From JAQGLW01 sp035995725 (lineage in GTDB: Bacteria; Pseudomonadota; Gammaproteobacteria; Burkholderiales; Burkholderiaceae_D): DNA of 64,000 nt. Every line of letters starts with the position of its first letter. Position 1 is the first letter of the stretch. The stretch lies in NCBI GenBank assembly GCA_035995725.1, contig DASYKE010000038.1, forward strand, positions 11,218 through 75,217, given 5' to 3'. The notes beneath the pieces were generated by a model. The model was not told the origin of the DNA, did not search any database, and saw nothing but the letters and a program-made list of their open reading frames with translations. Positions 52,986-60,905 of the stretch are shown here, in pieces. The position numbers and the translations under genes are program-made.

Positions 52986-53708
52986 ATGGCAAATATACTG
53001 GTAGTTGACGATGAAATGGGCATCCGCGAGTTGCTTTCGGAAATTCTTGGCGACGAGGGACATGTCGTGGCAACCGCAGAAAACGCGCAACAGGCACGCG
53101 AATCACGATTGATCGCCGCCCCGGACCTGGTACTGCTCGATATCTGGATGCCTGACACCGACGGCGTGACGCTGTTGAAGGAATGGCAGCGCGACGGTTT
53201 GCTCACGATGCCGGTAATCATGATGTCTGGTCATGCGACGATCGACACGGCGGTGGAAGCAACCCGCATCGGTGCTCTCAATTTCCTGGAAAAACCGATC
53301 TCTCTGCAAAAGCTGCTGAAAGCCGTCCAGCAAGGTTTGTCGCGTGACCAGGAAGCCTCTCGCAGCAGGGTATTCCATGCTCATGTGCGGCCTGTACCGC
53401 CGCCATCCGATCGCAGCGGCGCCGCACCCGTCATGTCGCCTCCTCTGAATACCGGCGTGGCCGTTGGCACATCAACTTTACCTGCGTCGTTACTGTCGAG
53501 CGAGCATTTATTCAGCGTGCCCTTTGATCTGCCGCTACGTGAGGCACGCGATGCATTCGAACGCGCTTACTTCGAGCACCATCTGGTGCGTGAGGGCGGC
53601 AGCATGACACGTGTCGCAGAAAGAACCGGGCTGGAACGCACGCATCTGTACCGCAAGTTGAAACAATTGGGCGTCGAGGCCGGCAAGCTGATGAAAAAAG
53701 GGGGATGA
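52986..53708 (+). CDS. ntrX: NtrX-like response regulator lacking the AAA+ domain
   Basis: 240 residues. A receiver domain (1-120; Asp52 in LVLLDIWMP, Lys in LEKPISLQKLL) is joined by a Pro/Ser-rich linker (about 130-175) to a Fis-type helix-turn-helix (about 180-235: AFERAYFEHHLVREGGSMTRVAERTGLERTHLYRKL). The sigma-54-interacting AAA+ domain of classical NtrX, about 230 residues, is absent, so it cannot activate sigma-54 promoters directly. The same short form occurs in other betaproteobacteria. It ends overlapping the next gene by four bases. Confidence 0.9.
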   Translation: MANILVVDDEMGIRELLSEILGDEGHVVATAENAQQARESRLIAAPDLVLLDIWMPDTDGVTLLKEWQRDGLLTMPVIMMSGHATIDTAVEATRIGALNFLEKPISLQKLLKAVQQGLSRDQEASRSRVFHAHVRPVPPPSDRSGAAPVMSPPLNTGVAVGTSTLPASLLSSEHLFSVPFDLPLREARDAFERAYFEHHLVREGGSMTRVAERTGLERTHLYRKLKQLGVEAGKLMKKGG

Positions 53709-54058
53709 CTCTCGTCACTCTGGTCACTGGCGCTCGCGCATCGGCGCGAGAGGCAGCGATTGCCGCCGCGATCGATCCGGCTGCTGTCACAGCGCTTATC
53801 TTGGAAGGTTTGCCGGACGGCAATTCAAACTTCGACTCATTAAGCACTATTTCCCCTTTAGTACGCATTGCTCCCGGTTGTCCATGCTGCGTCGGCAACC
53901 TGACGATGCGCGTCACTCTGAACCGCATTTTGCGGCACCCTCCCGCACGGCTTTATATCAGTCTTGCAACAGCAACCCATCTTGGCCAAATCCGCCGCTT
54001 TTTGACGCAAGCACCTTATGACGCATTGCTGACATTAACCGAGGATATGTGCGTATAA
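53705..54058 (+). CDS. Small CobW-like fragment protein
   Basis: 117 residues. It resembles the N-terminal part of CobW/COG0523 GTPases around the metal-binding CxCC motif (APGCPCCVGNLTMRVTLNRIL) and the following HPPARLYISLATATHLGQI. It lacks a Walker A P-loop: the N-terminus has LVTGARASAREAA where the GxxGxGKT is expected. A metallochaperone-derived protein without GTPase activity is likely; it could also be a decayed gene. It is translationally coupled to ntrX. Confidence 0.65.
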   Translation: MTLVTLVTGARASAREAAIAAAIDPAAVTALILEGLPDGNSNFDSLSTISPLVRIAPGCPCCVGNLTMRVTLNRILRHPPARLYISLATATHLGQIRRFLTQAPYDALLTLTEDMCV

Positions 54059-54206
54059 AGCAATTTATGGGCTGGAAGCAATGCCCATTTTGACGCATGA
54101 ATCCGCATTTATTTAAATACAGACTTGAAAACAGTCCGCTTGAGCGCCATGTGCTGTGTTAACAGAATGAGCAGATATTTCCTCTGTAGCCGCATAAGGA
54201 GCGTAC

Positions 54207-54464
54207 ATGAACTTAATCTACAACAGCGAACAATACAGCGTAGTGGAATTCGGGGCCGACGATGGCCGTGAGGCATTGCGCTTTGGCGGCTACGAAATCA
54301 TGGACAAGCCCGGCAAACGAGAAATCTTTATCGGCGGTACATTAGCCGAAGCGTTTCGCAAGCACGTCGAGGATTTGATCGCAACCGAGCCGAGCGTCGA
54401 GGAAATCGATGCGTTTTTAGGCAATTATGACGTGCTGATGAGTCAGCCAGTCGTGTTTCATTAA
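54207..54464 (+). CDS. DUF3567 domain protein
   Basis: 85 residues. It begins MNLIYNSEQYSVVEFGADDGREALRFGGYEIMDK and contains FIGGTLAEAFRKHVEDLI, matching the betaproteobacterial DUF3567 family, of unknown function. Cytoplasmic, acidic. AAGGAG is well placed upstream of the ATG. Convergent with the uncertain ORF that follows. Confidence 0.9.
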   Translation: MNLIYNSEQYSVVEFGADDGREALRFGGYEIMDKPGKREIFIGGTLAEAFRKHVEDLIATEPSVEEIDAFLGNYDVLMSQPVVFH

Positions 54465-54895
54465 GCTGGCAATTTTTTTGCACCATGGAACAGCGTACTA
54501 ACGATATGTTCGAGAAACATGTATTTATCGCCGGCATTACTCATATCAGCTTGCAGGTCTAATAATAATGCAATAAATGTTGGTTGGAATGCATTCCAGT
54601 CATAGACACGCCCGCCTTGGTGCATGACACCGCTCCAATAACGATCCGGAATCCCAATCACCGCGTGTTGGGTCAACGGATTCTTCTTTTTACGTTCATA
54701 TTGACGGCATCGACCGTCGTACTGACCAGGCGTCTGTTCAGCGGACCTTGCCGCTTCAGCAAAATCGGCTAGACTTCGGCCGGCAGGAATGCAGCCAGCA
54801 ACGTTGTTTGAAACAGGCTGGGTATACTGCTGCCATGTATGCCAATTCCAGTCCCATCGCCAGCAGCCAGGTCGGCATTCATGACCAATTGGCAA
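54461..54895 (-). CDS. Hypothetical protein, start uncertain
   Basis: The frame is open for 144 codons. The C-terminal half (NPLTQHAVIGIPDRYWSGVMHQGG and QPTFIALLLDLQADMSNAGDKYMFLEHIV) looks protein-like and conserved, but I do not recognise it. The first 30 codons overlap the divergent methyltransferase start and are rich in Trp and Cys, so the true start is probably internal; only rare-codon starts (for example TTG 54676) or the ATG at 54625 are available. It may be a 5'-degraded gene. Confidence 0.35.
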   Translation of the reverse strand: MPIGHECRPGCWRWDWNWHTWQQYTQPVSNNVAGCIPAGRSLADFAEAARSAEQTPGQYDGRCRQYERKKKNPLTQHAVIGIPDRYWSGVMHQGGRVYDWNAFQPTFIALLLDLQADMSNAGDKYMFLEHIVSTLFHGAKKLPA

Positions 54896-55581
54896 GCCAG
54901 GTCGCCAAGCATGCCGCCACCCGGTATCTGAAACCGATCAATTCCTATAACCGCGCCGCGTTCGACGGCAGCATCGCGGCGTGGCGCGCAGCAGGCAAGA
55001 TGCCGCTGATCCTGGATGCGGGATGCGGTGTCGGCTTGTCGACGCTGCATCTGGCAAACCTGTTTCCCGAGCATTTTGTGATCGGCGTCGACCAGTCGGC
55101 CGATCGTCTTGCGCGCAAGACCATGTGGCCCGGTGCCGCACCTTCCAATTGCATCAAGGTGCGCGCAGATCTGGTCGATTATTGGCGGCTGATGTATGAA
55201 ACCGGAATTTATCCAGACCGGCAATACTTGCTTTATCCGAATCCATGGCCAAAAAAGCATCATCTCGGACGGCGCTGGCATGGCCATCCGGTATTTCCGA
55301 CCATCGTTGCTCTGGGCGGTCACTTCGAATGCCGCAGCAATTGGCGCATCTATATCGACGAATGCGCCTCTGCGTTGAATCAACTGACCGCTGCCGAGGT
55401 AGCAACCGAGCCGTATCTTCCTTATGCTACGCCGACCCACGGGCAGGCGGATGGTGTCATGCAGACTGCGCGCATAACGCCCGAATCGCGTACCATGTCG
55501 ATCACGCCATTCGAACAAAAATATCTGGCGTCCGGACACTCGTTATGGCGCTGTCGGACGCATATAGCGCCAGCCTGGTAA
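54835..55581 (+). CDS. TrmB-like SAM-dependent methyltransferase
   Basis: 248 residues from the ATG at 54835 (MYANSSPIASSQVGIHDQL). The SAM loop is ILDAGCGVGLSTLHLANLFP, and the TrmB-type motif appears as LLYPNPWPKKHHLGRRWHGHPVFPTI. Canonical TrmB makes 7-methylguanosine at position 46 of tRNA and reads FPDPW.KKRH in the corresponding place, so this is a divergent relative and its substrate may differ. Length is near that of TrmB. I leave the symbol open because a second, canonical trmB probably exists elsewhere. Confidence 0.8.
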   Translation: MYANSSPIASSQVGIHDQLASQVAKHAATRYLKPINSYNRAAFDGSIAAWRAAGKMPLILDAGCGVGLSTLHLANLFPEHFVIGVDQSADRLARKTMWPGAAPSNCIKVRADLVDYWRLMYETGIYPDRQYLLYPNPWPKKHHLGRRWHGHPVFPTIVALGGHFECRSNWRIYIDECASALNQLTAAEVATEPYLPYATPTHGQADGVMQTARITPESRTMSITPFEQKYLASGHSLWRCRTHIAPAW

Positions 55582-55647
55582 ACCGGCGTTTGCAAGCGTA
55601 CATGCGATGGCGGACCTGGGCTTGTACCGCGACCGCAGGGAGTGTGA

Positions 55648-55689
55648 GCTCTGCACTCCCGTTGGTCGGCTCTGCACTTCCGTTGGTCG
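55648..55689 (+). repeat. Tandem 21-bp repeat
   Basis: GCTCTGCACTCCCGTTGGTCG (55648-55668) and a copy with one C-to-T change (55669-55689) abut exactly. The core CACTTCCGTTGG resembles the tandem repeat at 49.87-49.91 kb. It lies in the 195-base gap before the membrane protein gene. Confidence 0.7.
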
Positions 55690-55776
55690 CCGCAGGGGGT
55701 GCACCGCCAACTGATCGTATCTTCCCGCCGGGCCGATATCTCGATCGCCTAATAAAGAAATATAGAAGGAAAAATC

Positions 55777-56193
55777 ATGGCCTTGGTATTACTTTTGGTT
55801 ACGCTGCTGCTGGCATTGGCGATATCCATACTGGTGGTGCGGGCTTTCGCCAACCCGCTCGACAGCATTCTTAAACGCATCATCGCCGATGAAATCAGCT
55901 GGGCATGGTTAAAGTATCTGAAATTCGCCATTCTGGTCGTCGGCGTTTCTGCCGGCGTACGCGTACGCGAACTCGAGAAATACCTTACGCCCCTGCGCAG
56001 CGAAAGGGATGCAAGAATGGCCGATTTCACGTTTGAACGCTGGGTGCTGGAGTTCTACCGGACCGCGATTGAAACGCTGCAGGGCATCGCGTGGATGCTA
56101 CTTGTGTTTTTTGCCTTTGCCCTGATCGCTTACGTGATTGTTCGCATTGCCGAACTGAAGTTCGGGCATGCGAAAGATTGGCCTAAATCCTGA
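55777..56193 (+). CDS. Hypothetical membrane protein
   Basis: 138 residues. A strong N-terminal hydrophobic segment (MALVLLLVTLLLALAISILVV), a second near 47-60 (FAILVVGVSAGV) and a third near 103-123 (IAWMLLVFFAFALIAYVIV) predict an inner-membrane protein. I do not recognise the family. GAAGGAAAAATC precedes the start, a good ribosome site. No neighbour in the same operon gives a clue. Confidence 0.75.
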   Translation: MALVLLLVTLLLALAISILVVRAFANPLDSILKRIIADEISWAWLKYLKFAILVVGVSAGVRVRELEKYLTPLRSERDARMADFTFERWVLEFYRTAIETLQGIAWMLLVFFAFALIAYVIVRIAELKFGHAKDWPKS

Positions 56194-56556
56194 ACGCGCA
56201 TGCTCGATCATGACCCGACTCTGCATGGGAACCGATACCGGGCATTGAGGAAGGCTTTCGACTGTTTTCGCTGAAAATGACCAGTGCATCGACGATTGGC
56301 GGCGCAAATGATTGCGGGGCGGAAAGTCGTATTGCGCTGCCTTTTCCCTCGCATAGACCGCATTGGCACCGGCGCTTCCAGCGAGCCGGCCAATAATGTC
56401 GAGTGAAGCAGATGCCGGCACGGGGATCGACGTCGCACATACATGGTCCGGTGTCATCGAATTTCATTTCCGGAATCAGGCCCAAAATACAGCATACGTG
56501 ATACTGTATTTAAGGGTTTCGTATCAACATTATCATTCACCGTTTTTCTTCCAGTC
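56194..56556. other. Gene-free stretch with an inverted repeat
   Basis: About 363 bases. Open frames on both strands lack family-like content. Near its right end AAATACAG (56485-56492) and CTGTATTT (56504-56511) form a perfect 8-bp inverted repeat around an 11-bp spacer, ending 45 bases before the glutamine amidotransferase start: a candidate operator. Confidence 0.45.
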
Positions 56557-57324
56557 ATGTGCCAGCTTCTTGGAATGAACTGCAATGTGCCGACCGATAT
56601 TGTATTCAGTTTCACCGGCTTCGCGACGCGCGGTGGCCGCACCGGCGTCCACAACGATGGTTGGGGCATCGCCTTTTTTGAAGGCGCCGGCGTGCGCCAT
56701 TTCGTTGACTACCAGGCCGCCATTGCATCACCGATCGCCGATCTGATCAAACGCTGTCCGATCAAATCGAAGAATGTAATCTCTCATATCCGCAAGGCAA
56801 CACAGGGCCGTGTCGCGCTCGAAAATTGCCATCCGTTCGTGCGCGAACTATGGGGCCGGTACTGGGTTTTTGCGCACAACGGCGATTTGCAGAATTTCAT
56901 GCCCGCGCTGGACGGACCTTATCGTCCGGTCGGCACCACCGACAGCGAACGGGCATTCTGTTATTTGCTGCAACAGTTGCGCAAACGCTTTGGAGACACG
57001 CGGCCGCTATTGCCTGAGCTCACCGCGGCACTGCAGGAATTAACACGGGAGATCGCGGCCTATGGCGTATTCAACATGATGCTGTCGGATGGTTCAGCTT
57101 TGTTTGCGCACTGCGCAAACAATTTGCATTACATCGTGCGGCAATATCCGTTTGCCGAGGCAAGACTGTCGGATGAAGATATGACTGTCGATTTTTCGCG
57201 CGTGACGACACCGAACGACCGCGTAGCCATCATCGTCACCGAGCCGCTGACGACGAACGAAACGTGGACTCAATTCAAGGAAGGGGAATTGAAGGTGTTT
57301 ATCGATGGCGCACCGATGGATTAG
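56557..57324 (+). CDS. Class II glutamine amidotransferase (YafJ-like)
   Basis: 255 residues. The start at 56557 gives MCQLLGMNCN, placing the catalytic Cys at position 2 as required for an Ntn-hydrolase after removal of Met. Other Gn-AT II features: THGGR-like ATRGGRTGVHNDGWGIAFFEG, SHIRKATQG, and FAHNGDL. YafJ-family members are stand-alone glutaminase domains without a defined synthetase partner. The frame is open to 56443, but only the 56557 start exposes the Cys. Confidence 0.9.
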   Translation: MCQLLGMNCNVPTDIVFSFTGFATRGGRTGVHNDGWGIAFFEGAGVRHFVDYQAAIASPIADLIKRCPIKSKNVISHIRKATQGRVALENCHPFVRELWGRYWVFAHNGDLQNFMPALDGPYRPVGTTDSERAFCYLLQQLRKRFGDTRPLLPELTAALQELTREIAAYGVFNMMLSDGSALFAHCANNLHYIVRQYPFAEARLSDEDMTVDFSRVTTPNDRVAIIVTEPLTTNETWTQFKEGELKVFIDGAPMD

Positions 57325-57383
57325 CCGGATCTAATGCCTGCCTGTCTCATTATCCACGGTAATCCGCGTCATGCCTGCAATGC

Positions 57384-58604
57384 TCACGCTGCACGTGCGA
57401 CCAGCACGGCGTTGGTGCCACCGAATGCAAATGAATTCGACATCACTGTATTGATCTCGATATCTTTGCGGGCGCGCATGGGTACATAATCGAGATCGCA
57501 TTCCGGGTCGGCTACCCGCAAGTGCATCGTCGGCGGAATCGTCCCCGCCTGCAGCGCCAGAATCGACACGACAAATTCGAGCGCGCCTGCCGCCCCGAGC
57601 AAATGAGCATGCATCGATTTGGTCGAGCTGACCGGGACCTGATACGCCCGTTTCCCGAATACGTCCTTGATCGCCGCCGTCTCCACCGCGTCGTTCGCCA
57701 GCGTGCCGGTGCCATGCGCATTGATGTAGTCAACCGCCGACGCCGGCAGGCCCGCGGATTCAAGCGCCAGACGCATCGCGTATGCCTGCCCTTCAACGGT
57801 CGGCCGTGTAATGTGGGCAGTATCGGTGCTCAAGCCGTAACCTATCAGCTCCGCATGAATGCGGGCGCCGCGCTGTACCGCGCGATTCCACTCTTCCAGC
57901 ACTACGATCGCTGCGCCTTCGCCCAGAACCAATCCGGTGCGGTTCCTGGAAAACGGTTTGCATGACGCCGATGGATCTTCCGGATCCGTGCTGGCTAATG
58001 TGCGCAGCGCTTCCCAGGCCTTCAGTACGCCCAAGGTCAACGGCGCTTCGGTGCCGCCGGCAATCATCAAATCGACCTCGCCGCCGGCTATCCTGCGCCC
58101 GGCTTCGCCGATGGCAACGGACGACGATGAGCATGCGGTCGAAAAAGTCAGATTAGGCCCGGTAAGGCCATGCTCGATGCCGATCCATGCCGCAGCTGCA
58201 TTGGCCATGGCCATCAATACGCTGAACGGCTTGATGCGATCGGATCCGTCGCGGTAAACAGTCCGGTAACCGTCCTCGGTCGTTTCCGATCCGCCCGATC
58301 CGGTACCCAGAAAAACACCGGCGCGCTGCCGGTTTTCGCCGGCGAACGATATGCCGGCGTCATCGATGGCCTGGTTTGCCGCATACAGTGCGAACTGGCT
58401 GACCCGGTCCAGCATGCGCAGTTTCGGCGCCGCGAAATGTTGTTCGGCATCGAATTGCGCAGGTGCCGCGACCAGCTTTTCGCGAAAGACCGCGTCGAGC
58501 AGGCGAATGCCGGACCGGCCAGCCGCCAGATTGTCAAAAAACGTGCGGCGGTCATTACCCAGCGGTGAAACGATGCCGATGCCGGTTACCGCCACGCGTC
58601 TCAT
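57384..58604 (-). CDS. Beta-ketoacyl-ACP synthase, FabF-like (type III PKS cluster)
   Basis: 406 residues of the KAS I/II family. The Cys-His-His triad is complete: Cys158 (FSTACSSSS), His297 (NAHGTGTLAND) and His334 (STKSMHAHLLGAAG), with Lys329. It would condense malonyl-ACP with an acyl-ACP. It starts four bases inside the ACP gene and ends the cluster operon. Its proximity to a dedicated ACP and a type III PKS suggests it builds or elongates a starter chain for the polyketide, not primary fatty acids (inference). Confidence 0.92.
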   Translation of the reverse strand: MRRVAVTGIGIVSPLGNDRRTFFDNLAAGRSGIRLLDAVFREKLVAAPAQFDAEQHFAAPKLRMLDRVSQFALYAANQAIDDAGISFAGENRQRAGVFLGTGSGGSETTEDGYRTVYRDGSDRIKPFSVLMAMANAAAAWIGIEHGLTGPNLTFSTACSSSSVAIGEAGRRIAGGEVDLMIAGGTEAPLTLGVLKAWEALRTLASTDPEDPSASCKPFSRNRTGLVLGEGAAIVVLEEWNRAVQRGARIHAELIGYGLSTDTAHITRPTVEGQAYAMRLALESAGLPASAVDYINAHGTGTLANDAVETAAIKDVFGKRAYQVPVSSTKSMHAHLLGAAGALEFVVSILALQAGTIPPTMHLRVADPECDLDYVPMRARKDIEINTVMSNSFAFGGTNAVLVARAA

Positions 58605-58870
58605 GCTGCGGTTCCGGCTGGGGTATTGCAGCCATGCTGCTCGGTGACGAGGCGATCGATATAGCCGACGACATCACCGATCGTCTTCAGATCGACATTT
58701 TCGTATGGAACGCTCAGCTTGAACTCGTCCTCGATACTGAAAAAAAGCTCCGTCACGCCGAGCGAGTCGATTTCCAGTTCTTCGAGCAAGGCATCGGGCG
58801 TGAGCGCTTCGCGCTGCAATGATGGATAATTCTTGATCAAAATGGTTTGTAATCGTGCGAGCGTTGTCAT
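58601..58870 (-). CDS. Acyl carrier protein (type III PKS cluster)
   Basis: 89 residues of the four-helix ACP fold. The phosphopantetheine Ser36 lies in EIDSLGVTELFFSIEDEF. Residues 1-75 are ACP-like; the C-terminal RLVTEQHGCNTPAGTAA is a short tail. It is unlike housekeeping AcpP (which has DSLDTVEL), so it is probably dedicated to the cluster. It overlaps the ketosynthase start by four bases and lies 52 bases after the flavoprotein gene. Confidence 0.92.
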   Translation of the reverse strand: MTTLARLQTILIKNYPSLQREALTPDALLEELEIDSLGVTELFFSIEDEFKLSVPYENVDLKTIGDVVGYIDRLVTEQHGCNTPAGTAA

Positions 58871-58922
58871 GAAGGATAATCCTGCAAAGTTGAACGATGG
58901 ATAAAAGGACGCACGTCGGATT

Positions 58923-60158
58923 TTAACCTCGAAAGGGGGTTGTCTGCGACACTTGAATGCGGGTCACGCTCTTGACTTTGCCGCTCCATCGGGCGGCATG
59001 CGTAAATGCGGCAGGCCAGACCCGCAGCACGGGAAGCAAGCCCGACGCCAAGCCCGGCCTCATTGCAAGATTGGCAAGCAATGCGGCAAAATGGATGCGG
59101 CTTGCAAAATTGCGTCGCCATGCCGATGCATATTCTCGGCGGATCTGCCGCTGTGCGCCGCCAGCAAGGATAGTCTTGCGGTGCATACGCAGCCGTTCGC
59201 ACAATAACCATGATGACTGCATTGCCATGCTGATGCCTTCACCGATTATCGGATGGGCTTCTCCTGCGGCATTGCCGACCATGAACAGATTGCCGCCGTC
59301 ACGCGGCATTCGAATGCCGGGCCGGATCGGGCCGACGCTTAGCCATTTGCCGTCCCGCTTTGCACCGGCCAGCGCTTGTTGCACACCGGAGCAGCTTGCC
59401 TTCAGATAGGATTCGACGACATCGCCCGCGCCCAGCCCGGACATCTGTTTTCGGCACGCGCTCAGCCTGTCGCGGCGAATGCAGCAAGCCAGCGTCATAA
59501 TACCGTCATTGCCGACCACCATACCGCCGTAACCGCCGGGAAAAGCCAGCACCGGCAACAAGCCGTCCGCAAGATTTGCGCCATTGAAATTGGCTTTAAA
59601 GGCAAAAAGATCACCGGCGCGTTGCGGCCACCGCTGTGCATCGTCGGACGATGGCGCCAGTTCCCACGAGCCATGTGCAGCAATCAGGACAGGTGCCTCC
59701 AGCACCGCTGTCGCATCCGAATCGATTGCTCCGGCGTCGCACTGAAACGCGCCGGACCGCCCACGAATCGCATGTACTGCCCACGGCTGCAAAACGGATG
59801 CGCCGGCTTCTTTTGCCCGATTCAGAAGAAGCGCATCAAGATACTCACGTCCCAGCGCCCTGCCCCATCGATGCGGCGCAAGCGCCGGTGGCAGGTCGGC
59901 GCAGATGCTTTCGTCGCTATGCATCAAGGCGACCTGTCGCAGTTGCGGTCCGGCCAATGCTTCGAATGCGCTGCCGACTCCCAGGGCATCGATTAGCGGA
60001 AGATTGGTCGCGGCAACGCATTCGCCGCATACCTTACGCCGCGGAAAGCGCTGCTTTTCAACAAGCGCCACCGCCCAGCCGGCTTGCGCAAGCAGGATCG
60101 CTGCAGTCGTACCTGCCGGTCCCGCGCCAACGATGATCGCATCGTAATGTATCTGCAC
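58923..60158 (-). CDS. FAD-dependent oxidoreductase, geranylgeranyl reductase-like
   Basis: 411 residues. The FAD Rossmann motif is DAIIVGAGPAGTTAAILLAQ at the N-terminus, a CGE segment (RRKVCGECVA) follows, and the second FAD motif appears as FMVGNAAGEAHPIIGEGISMAM. These are features of the GGR/PHBH-like flavoprotein family, which reduces or hydroxylates lipid substrates. Within the cluster it probably oxidises the ring or reduces the chain of the polyketide. It starts four bases after the methyltransferase stop. Confidence 0.88.
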   Translation of the reverse strand: MQIHYDAIIVGAGPAGTTAAILLAQAGWAVALVEKQRFPRRKVCGECVAATNLPLIDALGVGSAFEALAGPQLRQVALMHSDESICADLPPALAPHRWGRALGREYLDALLLNRAKEAGASVLQPWAVHAIRGRSGAFQCDAGAIDSDATAVLEAPVLIAAHGSWELAPSSDDAQRWPQRAGDLFAFKANFNGANLADGLLPVLAFPGGYGGMVVGNDGIMTLACCIRRDRLSACRKQMSGLGAGDVVESYLKASCSGVQQALAGAKRDGKWLSVGPIRPGIRMPRDGGNLFMVGNAAGEAHPIIGEGISMAMQSSWLLCERLRMHRKTILAGGAQRQIRREYASAWRRNFASRIHFAALLANLAMRPGLASGLLPVLRVWPAAFTHAARWSGKVKSVTRIQVSQTTPFRG

Positions 60159-60161
60159 CGC

Positions 60162-60884
60162 TCAACCTTTCCGCCGCGCCGGCGCTGCACGTCCTCTGGT
60201 CGCAAGAAAGCAATGACTGAACAATCCTGCGGCATATTCCCGCAAATTCCAACCGCCGCGTTCGACTGGCCATAGCGCAGACAACTCGTTGCCGGCAAAA
60301 CCGGCGCGCACGCTCAGTACCGCATCCTCGCGCGTGACTGCATTAGCGCCAATCAGGCCGATCAGATAACTGCCCAGCAACGGCACCCATGCACGTCGCG
60401 GCTCGCAGATGAAAAACACGGCGGCGCGCTCCGCGAGCGCCGGCAGCATCAGTGTCAGTTGCCGGTCGTCGAAATGATGGACAAACAGGTTGGCTACCGC
60501 CAGATCGTAACGGTCGTGTACCGGTTGCTTCAGCCACATCAGCACATCGACATTCAGTATCTCCACTTGCCAACCGAGGGCATGGAAGGCGCTGATCGTC
60601 TGCGCAGTGACAAGATTCTGCCGGTCCAAGAGTGTCAGATGCACGCCTGGCCAATATCGAGCCAGGCGTCTGGCCAGACCAAGCATCAGCGTGCCGTCGC
60701 CGGCACCGAGTTCAATAATGCGGCGCGGAGCGGCAATGGCATGCCGCAACGCGCGCAGCATGATGGTACGCGTGCCCATCACACGGTTAATGCGGCGCAG
60801 GTCCGCACGGGAGCGAACGGCGCGCGGATCGCTCTCGGCAAGCTGGTCGAGTGTTTCAGGCTGGACGCGGCGCGGCAGATTCAT
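60162..60884 (-). CDS. Class I SAM-dependent methyltransferase (type III PKS cluster)
   Basis: 240 residues. The SAM loop RIIELGAGDGTLMLGLARRL follows an N-terminal helical part (LDQLAESDPRAVRSRADLRRINRVMG) that I associate with methyltransferases near type III PKS genes. Motif II-like VANLFVHHFDDRQL is present. It probably methylates a hydroxyl or a ring carbon of the polyketide. It is 21 bases after the synthase gene. Confidence 0.87.
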   Translation of the reverse strand: MNLPRRVQPETLDQLAESDPRAVRSRADLRRINRVMGTRTIMLRALRHAIAAPRRIIELGAGDGTLMLGLARRLARYWPGVHLTLLDRQNLVTAQTISAFHALGWQVEILNVDVLMWLKQPVHDRYDLAVANLFVHHFDDRQLTLMLPALAERAAVFFICEPRRAWVPLLGSYLIGLIGANAVTREDAVLSVRAGFAGNELSALWPVERGGWNLREYAAGLFSHCFLATRGRAAPARRKG

Positions 60885-60905
60885 GTCGGATCGGCCCGGC
60901 GCGCG

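Noticed and set aside
56485..56511. LexA box
   Set aside because: A LexA box has CTGT on the left and ACAG on the right; here the order is reversed.
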